Source: Lineus longissimus
Lineage: Eukaryota > Nemertea > Pilidiophora > Heteronemertea > Lineidae
Assembly: GCF_910592395.1 (NCBI RefSeq)
Contig: NC_088326.1
Location: 2,299,001-2,363,000, forward strand
Reading direction: 5' to 3'
Length of the DNA: 64,000 nucleotides
This document shows, piece by piece, positions 23,601 to 34,046 of the stretch. The first letter of the stretch is position 1. Every line of letters starts with the position of its first letter. The notes beneath the pieces were generated by a model. The model ran no database searches. It saw only the letters and a list, made by a program, of their open reading frames with translations, and was not told the DNA's origin. The position numbers and the translations under genes are program-made.

Positions 23601-25640
23601 GTGGCTGGAGTAAGTTACTAAGAGGTTAAAAGTTTAGGTTGTTCCTAGAAACCACTGGAAGCCACACGAGTAGGATACTACCGTAGAGTAGCCCATTCTC
23701 GATTCGTAAGAAAAGGATACTCACGCTGCTGGAGTACTATACAAATATTACAATCATATTGCACCTTAAGTTCGTTCTAGAGTGGAATACTTGTACTACA
23801 GAGTGCCAACTCATACAAGGTCCACTTCAAAGTGCACAAACTTTGTAGGATATCACAGTTGCACGCCGAAGGACCTTACAACAGAAACGATTTAACAGAT
23901 ACATTGGCAAACCATCACTGTATTTTGTTTTAATGGACTGCCTGAAGAGGGAACCGTGCCTGTCATGAAGTGGTTTTGATAAACTTCACTTCAGCACTTT
24001 TGGATTTTTTTTACAAATTGACAGGTTTTTCAAATACACACTGTATGATTTGAAGAACACTTCAAATCGGCTGTTTCAGTGGCAATAACTTCTCACGGAT
24101 GAGAAAAATGTTAATTTGTTGAACAAACGTGATATTAGCTTGAGTGTTGTCATAAATGCAATCTTTGCTGTCAACAAGATGATACTCGGAGAGAAATAAA
24201 TGCTTCGGATGGAATTATTTTTTAATGATAACAACGATATGTTTACAGTGTTCAAATCTAGTAAAATATAAACAGATAAGGACCCGGAGTGCATGAATAT
24301 TAGAGTATTTGATAATCATAATTGGAGAGTCTTGTATAAACAACTGAATATAAAGTAAGGCATTACAACTGGATATAGTTAGGTATTGATTAGTTTCGAT
24401 AGTTTGGAATACTTTCGGGAAAAGTGTTAAAGATCTGGATTATGTCAGCAAGGACTTGAATATTATTACATGTAGGAAGAAATGGGCGAATAAGGATTAA
24501 AGGATATTTATTCACTTGGAACTGCACATCAACTTCTATGTATCTGGCATAAAAAGATACAGAGCATTCGTATCATCATATGAATTTGTGACGATATTCA
24601 TTTTGAGCACTATAGTGAAGGATCCGAGTCATTTCCAACTTGATATCAATTTTAGATTAAGGATATTCGTCACTTGGATCTTAACATTATATTCAATACG
24701 GATTTATGGATGGTATTCAGGAGCCCGATATCCAATTGTACCTCTAGGATACTAAAGGATAGAATATCACAACTTGGAATAACGAATAAGAAGAAGTTCC
24801 TCCGATTTTTGCCTCGAACACGTATGAATATATTCCCAAGGAGACTCAGCCAAGAAACAGGTTTTGCCTCATAGAATTCATGATCCAAATCTGAGAGTAC
24901 CGAGCTACCCTTCTACATAAAGATATCACATTCATAAATCTCTGAATCAATCAATGTAATGAAATTGTCACCATTATAAAGGAATATCTGTGTTCTTATT
25001 AACAACATAAGTATCACCAGAGGTTTCAATTCAATTTGCCTTCAGACGGCCTTCGTCACTAGAGACTTCAAAGGAACACCCAAGGTCATTCAGAGATGTA
25101 CTACAAGATTACAGTTGTAACGAATCGACTCTAATGTGATTAAACATAGAAAACCTTCAATTAACGGAATTGTAATTTACTCTAAGGTTGTCAGTTGACA
25201 ATTCTTTCCAGTAATGAACGTTCGGGGATAGCTTCCACGTGACGAGATGGCAATGTAATCGGATACCGCTGAGGATTTATCTTGAAAGATTTGATTACGG
25301 GGAAGAAGACGAGGATTAATAGCAAATACAGAGTCAATTGGAAGGTTAGTACAGGTTCAATCATCATGTAAGGGCCAGTGTGTTGCTTGGCTTCTTTGGG
25401 TCGATATCTGATATGCTTAGTCCAGTCTATAATAGAATCGATTATGACGCTAATGGTACCATCAGAAAGAGCTCACCAAGACCTTTCCAATGAATGGTCA
25501 TGTCAGTAGGTTTGCAATGGTACCATTAGACCCGTTAGAAAGAGCTCATGGAACGTGGAACTAAATGTTCACAATTGGTTATTCGTCATTCGTCAGAGAT
25601 TGGCGAAACCTCAATTCTGCTAGCATCTTTAAACCACCGC
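20695..25640. other. Gene-free AT-rich stretch
   Basis: About 5 kb, low GC, with many short frames and none convincing. The longest, 21394-21747 on the minus strand (117 codons), has no recognisable domain. Around 24480-24680 short phrases such as AAGGATAT..CACTTGGA recur, suggesting old degenerate duplication. No element ends found. Confidence 0.4.
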
Positions 25641-25645
25641 GACAC
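25641..25645. repeat. Target-site duplication, left (GACAC)
   Basis: Identical to 26068-26072 on the far side of the retroelement. A 5-bp duplication fits integrases of Ty3/Gypsy or Ty1/Copia type. Confidence 0.85.
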
Positions 25646-25800
25646 TGTATAGTACCCCCAGGTATATGGCCCGGCTTAACCCGCCGGCCATGAGGGAATT
25701 CCTTTATGGCCCAGTGGTCGGCGCGTTGGCCCCAGAGTGGAAGTTAAGCAACGTTGAGCGCGGTCAACCTTTTGGATCGGTGACCGGCGCGTACAATGCA
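25646..25800 (+). repeat. Left LTR with 5S-like internal promoter
   Basis: 155 bp. The 5S-like part starts at about 25739 (GAAGTTAAGCAACGTTGAGC) and runs to about 25786 (GGTGACCG). Upstream of it, TGGCCCAGTGGTCGGC loosely resembles a tRNA A box. It has one extra T (CCTTTTGG against CCTTTGG in LTR2). Confidence 0.85.
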
Positions 25801-25913
25801 TCTGGCAGACCTTCCCACGCGATGCGAGCTCTGGATTTGTAGTTTGGTACTGAGACGCATGAAGCGTTAAGTAGGATCGAGGACGATCCATCTTTGTCCG
25901 AAGGGGGGAATGA
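25801..25913 (+). other. Non-coding interior: two stem-loops and polypurine tract
   Basis: Begins TCTGGCAGACC, where a primer-binding site would be expected. The TGG at the third base fits a tRNA 3' CCA end, but I could not match the following bases to a tRNA. An interrupted stem pairs ACGC/GCGT (25817-25820 with 25864-25867) and ATGCG/CGCAT (25822-25826 with 25856-25860). A second stem-loop is perfect: GGATCG, loop AGGA, CGATCC (25874-25889). The polypurine tract is 25900-25913. The stem-loops could serve RNA dimerisation or packaging; that is inference. Confidence 0.7.
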
Positions 25914-26067
25914 TGTATAGTACCCCCAGGTATATGGCCCGGCTTAACCCGCCGGCCATGAGGGAATTCCTTTATGGCCCAGTGGTTGGCGCGTTGGCCC
26001 CAGAGTGGAAGTTAAGCAACGTTGAGCGCGGTCAACCTTTGGATCGGTGACCGGCGCGTACAATACA
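25914..26067 (+). repeat. Right LTR with 5S-like internal promoter
   Basis: 154 bp and nearly identical to the left LTR. Its 5S-like part lies at about 26008-26053. It ends GTACAATACA against the GACAC duplication. Confidence 0.85.
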
Positions 26068-26072
26068 GACAC

Positions 26073-27239
26073 AACTAGACTACGTGTACTCTTTATTTCA
26101 TTATGAGATTCATGTTTGGCATTGGTACCATGACTAACATACAGGTACTTCAAAGGAAAAAAATTCTTACATGTCGTCTTGTCGGCTTTACAAATACACA
26201 TGAAAACAGGTATTCGCAAAGGTAACGAAGATAATGTTACTGATGGGGAAAGTTGTTTCTGTTGATGATTACACCTGTTGATAACTGAACAACCATTAGA
26301 CATGTCCGAAATGGTTAATTTGAGGGATAGGCTATTTTGTGTTGTTAATTACATGTGCACTAGTTGATCACATCAACTACCAATAGGGAAGTGAACATCT
26401 TGTTGTAGATATGTTTAAAAGATTGAAGGTTTCGCCGTGAGTTAACTATTTTAATTTTGATCCCACCTGAAAAGATCTCACAGCCAACTACTGAAAATAA
26501 ACAAAATGCATTCAGCTACTATTGTGATAATAGAAAGACATAAGAAATCAACATTACCACTGCTGAGTTGAAATTTTGTAAGTGATTGGTAGACTCACTT
26601 TGACAGGTGTTAACTAATGATACCTTGGGAGCTTCTTTCGTTTGGGTAGGATTTGCTTCTTAAACCTACACGTGTCTTGTCATCAATTACTTCCATGCAG
26701 ACATATTCATGATATAGGGCGAAAATGATGTTCAAACAGCCATTAAAGTAACGTGTGGGATAATTTACTGCACCAGCCCCCTCGTCTCGTTGTAAATTAG
26801 ACTTGAATTATGTTCTTAGAGAAACTACACGTGATACGTATTACGTATGTCTAAAGGACATTAGTGTCCTGGTGGTTGTCCCTGGTTGTGACATCACCGA
26901 TAGGTTGTCCCAGCATTTTGTATACTCCCGTTATAATTATCAATAAATAAAGCGATATGAATCTTGTGCGACACCCTAATTCAGTATATTCCTGACAGTG
27001 ACAGAACCTGAACTGCATGATGGGAGACACTCATCATGGGTTCGTAGCGTTGCCATCACCTGACATATGTTGTTATTTAGAAATATTGCCTTGGGCGTCT
27101 GAGAGCAGAGGCAAGGTTGACGTTAATCCCTGGTCTGTGGCAGAATATGATGATAAACTTGTATTTCCCCACAGAAGTATTAGTCTAACTTCGAGTTGGG
27201 ATGGGTATAATGACTTGGTCAGAGTTACTGACATACATG
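26073..27239. other. Gene-free stretch
   Basis: No gene recognised. The open frame at 27017-27304 continues into the retroposon 3' tail and is probably part of that element's untranslated end. Confidence 0.4.
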
Positions 27240-27328
27240 ATGTAAAAATGGTTTTATCTCTGTTAAGCGCCGCTGACAATTTATTTTTAAGCGGCGCTAT
27301 ATAAATCTTTATTATTATTATTATTATG
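27240..27328 (+). mobile_element. 3' end of a LINE or SINE with hairpin and (ATT)n tail
   Basis: A perfect 9-bp stem (AGCGCCGCT at 27266-27274, AGCGGCGCT at 27290-27298) is followed by ATATAAATCTTT and a tail of ATT triplets to about 27327. A terminal hairpin before a short simple-sequence tail is the usual 3' end recognised by CR1/L2-type reverse transcriptases and their SINE partners. The 5' extent is not clear. Confidence 0.6.
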
Positions 27329-29704
27329 ATTGTGGGAAGCAAAGAAACCAGTAATATTATATTCAATGAGTTGTCTCCTCCTTGTTATGCAATGTAAATA
27401 AATCGTAGTCAAAATCATTTCAAACTAATGACACCTTTTTTCAACTAAAAACTTTCCCTCCATCCCCCAAAGGGGAATAGTTGACATTTGATATTCCACG
27501 CTGGTTCAAAAAAGAATTCTAATTTTGAAGTCACTCAAATGTTTAGTAAGTTTCGAATAACAACCTGAGGCTTCCGTTGAAGCAACAAAGACCTTCTTCG
27601 CGTGTGAAATCGAAAGCCTTTTGGTCTTTTGACGGTGTAAGCCGTGTGAAGGTTTGAAATGTCGTCGGATAGAATGCCCGGGAAATCCCAGGTGAGGCTA
27701 CGAAATGATACTCTTGCGTTTGCTTCCTAAAGTCAGAGTTTTTTAGGGGAATCTAAATAATGAGGGTTTTTTTGCACCAAATAATGAACAATTGGTATGT
27801 GTAACGTCGCTTTGCCTAAAAAACTCCACCCGTTGATCTTTTCCATATACCCGTGTGTATTCGAAGAAGGAAAAAGCTGTACACGAAAGAGTTAGTGCAC
27901 GCAGAGGATCTGAAATGTCAATGGGATATACATGTAGTAAAGGCCCCTACCATGGCGCCTAACTCGTAGCCTTAAAAACGGGTACACTTTGGAAGAGACG
28001 AGATAACAACTCGTCTTCAAACAAGAAAAAACTTGTTGACGTACACACAAGAAGTATCGAGGAACAGAGCATTCTATCCATTTATAAGAAATAAGTTCAT
28101 GGTGGTCTGAAATGCTATTCAAGAGGTTCGTGTTTGGTGAGCTACCCTTTTTATCTTGTGAATGGTAGAAATCTGAAACGATGGATTAGTCTTAGGTCGA
28201 TCCACTGGATCTATACTTTGAGTCTGATGGAAATTAGCTTTATCACACTAAACACTTCAGTTAAGATTGTACACGTTTTTAAGTCTGAATCAATACGCAT
28301 GTTGTCTGCATGTAACTCAGCATGCACATGTACAGTGACCCACATCGCGGCGCCCGTGCTTTTGCACTAGCTATACAGTTCACTATGCACAACGAACGCC
28401 TCACAGCGGCCGATTAAAGATTCCGCGCCTGTAAACCCTTTACAAATTGATTTAAGCAATATGCGTATTAGTTTTAAATGTTAACAGGAGCAATGCTCTG
28501 GCAACTACTCCCGAAAAAAATGCGGATTCGGAAGTACACTCGGGGTGCTCAGGCTATAAGCTATATGAAGTCGTGAACTGATAAAAACACACCACGATGA
28601 ATACAAAATAATAATCAACTTGCCTCCAAAGAATTCCCCAATGGCATATCAACATCTTTTATGCAAAAGGCAGATGTACCGAACACAAAGCTGCCTGGGG
28701 ACTTCATAAAATATATGCGTAATTTCCTGCGGAGTACCCACCAGGTTGAAACCGGAAATTAACAACATGACTGCCTTAAAAATTTTTGCGAAATCTCTTG
28801 ATCTTCAAACGAACACTCTGTCGCTTTTTTCAAAGTGCATGTGTATGTTCACCTGCATTCATGTTTTATTTGTTTCATTTGGGGGGGAGGGGGGGAGGTA
28901 CTGGTAGGGTAGACTTACCAATCCTTGGAATAGCTGAATAACTGGGGTAGGGGATGACGATAAATGAATTACGACTCAAAATTTTATTTAAATGAACCAT
29001 GAAAATTACAAATTTTTAAATGTTTATATGTAAGTTGGTAATTTCACCGAAGTTCATGAATTCAAAACACAAAAGTAGGTGAAAACGGAAGACAATGTCA
29101 CATCCTACTGTACAAACTGGTGGTGCAGTGGGACCATTTCCCGCATACATTGCCAAAAAGATGACCAGCTACGGTCCCCCGAAATCCCGTTACAGCATTA
29201 AATCAACCCGAGAAACATACCACCACGGCAGAAATGGACAATATTAACGAATGTTAAGTCGGATGAACCCTGCTCCTAAACACTCCCCAGAGGCCTCCCC
29301 TTGGCATCTTTTATTCAGAAGACATCGATGGATTTTTATAATTCATGGCAAATCGGATGAAAAGAGTCGGTGATTTCTTATTTTGGGTTCGCAATAGGAA
29401 ATTAAAAAGCGGTCATTCTCCCCAGGTTTTCTGCCGTTTTTCTTCGATTATCACAGCTTTCTACTTGTGTATAACCAAAGAATAAACAAACATTACTCTT
29501 GGTATCCATTTAAGTCTGTCTAAATTCCATCCTGTGATCGACTTATTTAATTTCCTTAATAATATCATCATGAGGAAATTGATAAAGCCCCTGTCAATTG
29601 TAATGCGAATATAATAAAATTTCAAAAATTGGGTTTTTGCACAAAAAAAGGTTTTAGTTTTTAGTTAGGCAATCAAGTTTAAAAAGAAAAGTTCGTTTCG
29701 TTAA
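27329..29704. other. Gene-free stretch
   Basis: No gene recognised. A G-rich run at about 28881-28908 (two blocks of six or more G) could form a G-quadruplex. Confidence 0.4.
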
Positions 29705-30139
29705 AGCCCGTGTAGCACACTCGCCGCCAACTTCGTCGTTCACAGGCGTTTTTTGCCGCAAGAGTCCTGAACGCCTGAAAAATCACTAGTCTGCTACGAA
29801 CGGCGTCGGCGAACGCGACTTGCCGCGACTTGCCGCAACTAAACGCCAAACATGTTTGATTTTGACGCGTGTCGCCGCGTTTGAACGCAACAAGAAACAG
29901 GGTGTGCTACGGATTGCCGCCTGAATTGGCGTCTGCGGCGAGGCTATGGCCAATCAGTATGCGTTTTGATGTCACATGATTTCAAAATGGCAGCCTAAAG
30001 TGGCGGAAAAGAGGCTACTGGACGCCGATTCTGGGCAGGTGTGCTCTGACCGGGATCCACTGGCCGCCAACTTCGGCGTCAAGAGGCGTCAGCTGAATGC
30101 TTCTTGTCGCCAAAGTTGGCGGCTAGTGTGCTGCGGGCT
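29705..30139 (-). mobile_element. PIF/Harbinger-type MITE, copy 1
   Basis: A 435-bp GC-rich element, the inverted counterpart of 31135-31558. It begins AGCCCGTGTAGCACAC and ends GTGTGCTGCGGGCT. The arms carry repeated CGCCAACTT / AAGTTGGCG blocks. Its flanks (TAA left, TAT right) do not form a clean duplication, unlike copy 2. The interior has no transposase. The open frame 29976-30242 is produced by the GC-rich end. Confidence 0.8.
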
Positions 30140-31131
30140 TATGCCTTGCTTATCATGTTGCCCTTATTGGAGTCCCCTTTTGGTCACTTGGTCCTTTGAT
30201 GCGTGCTGGAGCTGGGAGTTGAACCGAATTCCGAAGGTCTAGGATGCTAAGTTAGTGGCCTTATCTACATGTAGCCTATCGGAATTTCTTTTTCAAATTC
30301 TCAAGCCAGGAGTTCAAAACAAGTTAGCCCGAAGCTAGCGCACATCCGCGCTGTCATCAACAGAAGAAATGCACATTCTTATACCAGTCTTTTAGCTTGC
30401 TGTTTGAGAAATTATGCAGTTTCATGACCATTTCAAAACCATTGCTACACACACGCTAGTACCAGATGCAGAAAAATCTACATTTCATGAACTACGCGGT
30501 AGAAGATTCGCATAATACATCCTACATGTAACTGCCGGTAAATATTACCGGTCTCTCGAAAACAAGTTTCTAGAAGCGGCTTTTCCCAAACGGTCGCCGT
30601 TACATGGGATCAAATGATTGGTACACCCATCTAGCTGATTAAACCAGTGTTTGCCCCGCATACTAAGGACCTCGGGGGCGGGCCTAATGACGGCTGGGGA
30701 TCCAGGGGTTACCATTTGTCTTATGATTGTAATCAGGGATATAAATGAGCGGGTGATTCTTAAATGATGGATGCTGATATCCATATCAATATCGACGCAC
30801 GTTTGCCGTCCACTGCGAACAACCACGAAAATAGGCCTGCTCATTCTTTGAAGAGATATTTGAATTGGTTATTGATAAGTACCCTTTATTAGTCTCACTT
30901 GGTTCAGTTGTGTGTATGCGGCAAGCTGCGATATTGATCGTTAACCTAAGGCATGATCCGGGAAAACCTTGACTGTTTTATGCATCGATAAATCAGCAAA
31001 AACCAATATATACATTCCAAATTCATCAAAATGATAAGTTAAACTTAATTCTTTAAACTTCATTGATTAAAACTGAAACTAACACCCAATGTACCGATAC
31101 GTACATGTACATGTGCTATGTTTGAACACTT
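30140..31131. other. Spacer between two opposed MITEs
   Basis: About 990 bp. The minus-strand frame 30545-30844 (99 codons) has no recognisable domain. The two flanking MITEs are in opposite orientation, so this segment could be inverted by recombination between them. Confidence 0.4.
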
Positions 31132-31134
31132 TTA

Positions 31135-31558
31135 AGCCCGCAGCACACTAGCCGCCAACTTTGGCGACAAGAAGCATTCAGCTCTCGACGCCGAAGTTGG
31201 CGGCCAGTGGATCCCGGTCAGAGCACACCTGCCCAGAATTGGCGTCCAGTAGCGTCTTTTCCGCCACTTTAAGCTGCCATTTTGAAATCATGTGACATCA
31301 AGACGCTAGCTGATTGGCCATAGCCTCACCGCCGACGCCAAGTCAGGCGGCCATCCGTAGCACACCTGGCTTCTTCTTGCGTTCAAACGCGGCGACACGC
31401 GTCAAAAATCAAACATGTTAGATATTTGGCGTTTAGTTGCGGCAAGTCGCATTCGCCGACGCCGTTCGTAGCAGACTAGGGATTTTTCAGGCGTTCAGGA
31501 CTCTTGCGGCAAAAAACGCCTGTGAACGCCGAAGTTGGCGGCTAGTGTGCTGCGGGCT
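31135..31558 (+). mobile_element. PIF/Harbinger-type MITE, copy 2
   Basis: 424 bp, starting AGCCCGCAGCACACTAGCC and ending GGCTAGTGTGCTGCGGGCT, a terminal inverted repeat of about 20 bp that continues imperfectly. It is flanked by a TTA duplication (31132-31134 and 31559-31561), the target preference of PIF/Harbinger transposases. It aligns along its whole length with copy 1 in reverse orientation, with scattered differences and small indels. Confidence 0.85.
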
Positions 31559-31561
31559 TTA

Positions 31562-32670
31562 GGGTTTAACATTTGGATTGTGTTACTGTGCTACTCAGCG
31601 GATGTGATTCTCTGCTGTATCAATCTACGTCAAAAAAATCATCCCGTGGGTTAATGCACTTTATCATAAAGATTTCTTCATCATTTCCAACCAGCCTGAG
31701 GATATCTCCTCTCAACCTCTGAGTGCATTATTTATGATTCTGAGCGAAGCCGGCAACCAAAGGCCTCGCCCAATAATTTCTTTGTATACAAGCGTAAACA
31801 ACAGCAATCCAGAAAGCCGCATTCTTCCGAAAAAAGCAACCTATTTTCATCTCAAGACAAATGTGTTTATCAGATTATTAGTACCCTGTAGCTATAAAAA
31901 TAACTCCAGTTGCTCCAAGTCAGCACGAGCCATACAAATTAGCACATAGTAAAAACCTTCTCCTATCTACCTGAGATATACACTTACAATGCATTATTAT
32001 GACTTTGTACAGTGTACATGCATGCTTTCACCAAACGAGGTAAATTATCTTTCCTCCTCCAAAATGATTGAGATTGTCAGCTGTCCATGGCTCTCAGACG
32101 AATCTAATCGATGGTTTCCCCAAGGTCACACTCTCGGTGAATGGCTCACTTATAAAGTTGTATGTGCCACCCGGGATCCCTACATGTTTGCAAGTTGCGC
32201 TGAATCCGATAAACGATAAACCTTTATCATGATTACATTCAAGTACATGGTGTGTTTTGGTACGAAAGAAATGGGGGGAAAGAGCACGTCGGGTGACGGT
32301 TCGCACTGCTGAAAGGGTGCATGTCGTCCTGGGTGCCGACAAATGGTACACAGGTTCGAGATCGACTGGACAATAAGCACCCTGGATGCCATTACACTAG
32401 ACAAACAGCACCCAGCTTCTTCTTCTACACTTTTTCTATAACTACAACCGAGGTTGGCCCCACGCTCACGGAGGTCACGTGTCACGATAACCATCATTTT
32501 GCAAGATGGCGACCGTCCCTGTTTCCAACCGCGCTCTGTCACAGAAAAGACTAGGTATAGAGGTCAGCAATGTCATGAAAACGTATTGGTACAGAGTGAG
32601 CGGGACATAAAAAGAACGGGGTTTGCAACTATGGTATAAGGCTTATCCACAACCCTGAAATTCACATATA
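31562..32670. other. Gene-free stretch
   Basis: No gene recognised. Overlapping frames at 32094-32554 on both strands have no known domain. Confidence 0.4.
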
Positions 32671-33456
32671 CAGGGTGTTAAAAGATACTTTTACTTTTTG
32701 AAATCTTAATAACTTTTTTGTCAATTTTTGTTTGCAGAAAGCAACTTCAAATATTGGAAAGTAGAGGCTATGAGAATTCTGTTAGCATAATGTGTATTGT
32801 AGTGATAAGTGGTTGTTACGCAATGGACCTCTGAAAAAGAAAGGCAATTTCTGAAACAACAGATTTTCAACTCACAGTTTAAAATCGATAGCTTTCCACC
32901 TGGCGATCTCCGAATGCATTGCAACGTCGAATTCTGGACAAGACGGCTCAGCTTCTCCCTGAAGTTGGCGAGGTCCCGTACGGAATTTGTTGAAATAATT
33001 CCGGACGAGTTGGCTTGAAATGCGATTATGTACCCCATATTCCCTTGAAAATGCTCTCAGTGTTTGAATTAGACTCCGGTTATTTGAAAAAAATGCAATC
33101 ACTACAAAAATTCGCTGCTCGGCAGAATATGGCATCCTGTCACCGTGAATGTAGAGAAAATGTCCTTTGCCGTATTGCACGCCTTTTGGGTGATGGGTGA
33201 CTTATGCAATATCATCCCTTCATATTTCATGGCACTGGACATTTGTTGTTTACTGACATTCCTGAAGTGGTTGAATAAAATCGACATGTAAATTGGATGG
33301 CTTGTTACGTAATAACTATTGGACCGTTTCATGCAGGTGTTTTTCTAACAAAGTTCTCAAAGCCTCTATTTTCCACATCTAAAGGTGTGTCCTCATATCA
33401 TTGTTTAAAAAGAGTTATTAAGATATTTTAAAGTAAAAGTATTTTTTAACACCTTG
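32671..33456 (-). mobile_element. Internally deleted mariner-like transposon
   Basis: Ends form an inverted repeat of about 28 bp: CAGGGTGTTAAAAGATACTT at the left and, inverted, CAAGGTGTTAAAAAATACTT at the right, each continuing TTACTTT. A TA duplication flanks it (32669-32670 and 33457-33458). Length is about 786 bp, against 1.2-1.3 kb for full mariner elements. The CAGGGTGT end is typical of Tc1/mariner elements whose transposase begins with a DUF4817-type helix-turn-helix. A remnant of such a domain is read on the minus strand; the catalytic DDE part is missing. Confidence 0.75.
32872..33180 (-). pseudogene. Remnant of a transposase N-terminal helix-turn-helix (DUF4817-like)
   Basis: A frame of 102 codons. 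From residue 16 it reads RMPYSAEQRIFVVIAFF, followed by about 35 residues with the spacing of the DUF4817 helix-turn-helix found at the start of many mariner-like transposases: an (E)QR.F.V...F opening, a LRAF.REYG middle and a RNYFNKFRTG end resembling the usual recognition helix and linker. Downstream the frame hits stops and no aspartate-rich catalytic region follows before the element end. It is a dead fragment of a mobile-element gene. Family assignment rests on the motif pattern and the element ends. Confidence 0.5.
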
Positions 33457-33543
33457 TATAATACTAGCTGAAATGGAAGCTTCTGAACTGACCTCATAAT
33501 CATCTCAATGTTGGATACGCAACCTTCTTGAAGTTAATATGTA

Positions 33544-33721
33544 CAGTAGAACCTTTCTATTAAGGACACCTTCGGGACTGGCAAGTGCGGTCCATGATAG
33601 AGAGGTGTCCTGATTAGAGAGGTCAAATTGAATAGAAAATACCAATTTGGGGCCAAAACTAGTGTCCTCAATAGAGAGTTTGTCCTTAATAGAGAGGTGT
33701 CCACTAAGGGAGGTTCCACTG
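33544..33721. mobile_element. Short MITE, pogo/Tc1-like ends
   Basis: 178 bp. The left end CAGTAGAACCTTTCTATTAA and the right end, inverted, CAGTGGAACCTCCCTTAGTG form an imperfect terminal repeat, and the interior repeats GAGAGGTGTCC-like phrases. TA dinucleotides flank it (33542-33543 and 33722-33723). CAGT ends plus TA target duplication fit pogo/Tigger-type elements. No coding capacity. Confidence 0.75.
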
Positions 33722-33887
33722 TACGTTGTACACGTGCAGTAAAACCCTGTCCCACAAGGAAGCGCGACCCTTCTTTACTGTGCTAATATTTAGAGTAAAT
33801 GTGTAAAAAGGTCAATCTTCACCGGTGAACTCGGCCGTTAAAGGTAATTTCAGACATTCCAGTACAAAATAAAAATGACAAATAGGT

Positions 33888-34041
33888 TGTATTGTACGCG
33901 CCGGTCACGGACCCAAACGTTGACCGCGCTCATCGTTGCTTAACTTCCACTCTGGGGCCAACGCGCCAACCACTGGGCAATAAAGGAATTCCCTCATGGC
34001 CGGCGGGTTAAGCCGTTCCATATACCTGGGGGTACTATACA
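33888..34041 (-). mobile_element. Solo LTR of the 5S-derived retroelement family
   Basis: A 154-bp minus-strand copy of the LTR seen at 25646-26067. On the minus strand it runs from TGTATAGTACCCCCAGG to GTACAATACA. It is flanked by its own perfect 5-bp duplication, TAGGT (33883-33887 and 34042-34046). A single LTR with a target duplication is what recombination between two LTRs of one insertion leaves behind. Differences from the complete element include AACGG for CCCGG after TATATGG, and GGGTCCGTGACCG in box C. Confidence 0.88.
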
Positions 34042-34046
34042 TAGGT

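Larger units (their letters stand above)
25646..26067 (+). mobile_element. Cassandra-like TRIM retroelement with 5S rRNA-derived LTRs
   Basis: A complete miniature LTR retroelement of 422 bp. LTR1 is 25646-25800 (155 bp) and LTR2 is 25914-26067 (154 bp). Both start TGTATAGTACCCCCAGG and end GTACAATRCA, and they differ at only three positions, so the insertion is young. The 113-bp interior ends in a purine tract (GAAGGGGGGAATGA, 25900-25913) directly against LTR2, as expected for plus-strand priming. The site is flanked by a perfect 5-bp duplication, GACAC (25641-25645 and 26068-26072). Each LTR contains a stretch that follows 5S rRNA through its box A (GAAGTTAAGCAACG), intermediate element and box C (TTGGATCGGTGACCG). 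There is no coding capacity, so it must rely on enzymes of another element. The structure rules out a simple 5S SINE. Confidence 0.88.

Noticed and set aside
25739-25786. Functional 5S rRNA gene
   Set aside because: Only the internal promoter region is 5S-like; the 5' and 3' ends of 5S are absent and the segment lies inside LTRs.
25646-26067. 5S-headed SINE in tandem
   Set aside because: Direct repeats with TG/CA ends, a purine tract at the second repeat, 5-bp duplication and a solo LTR elsewhere indicate LTR retrotransposition.
28881-28908. G-quadruplex as a regulatory feature
   Set aside because: Only two long G runs and no gene nearby; mentioned but not called.
29976-30242. 88-codon open frame
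   Set aside because: Lies in and across the GC-rich end of a MITE.
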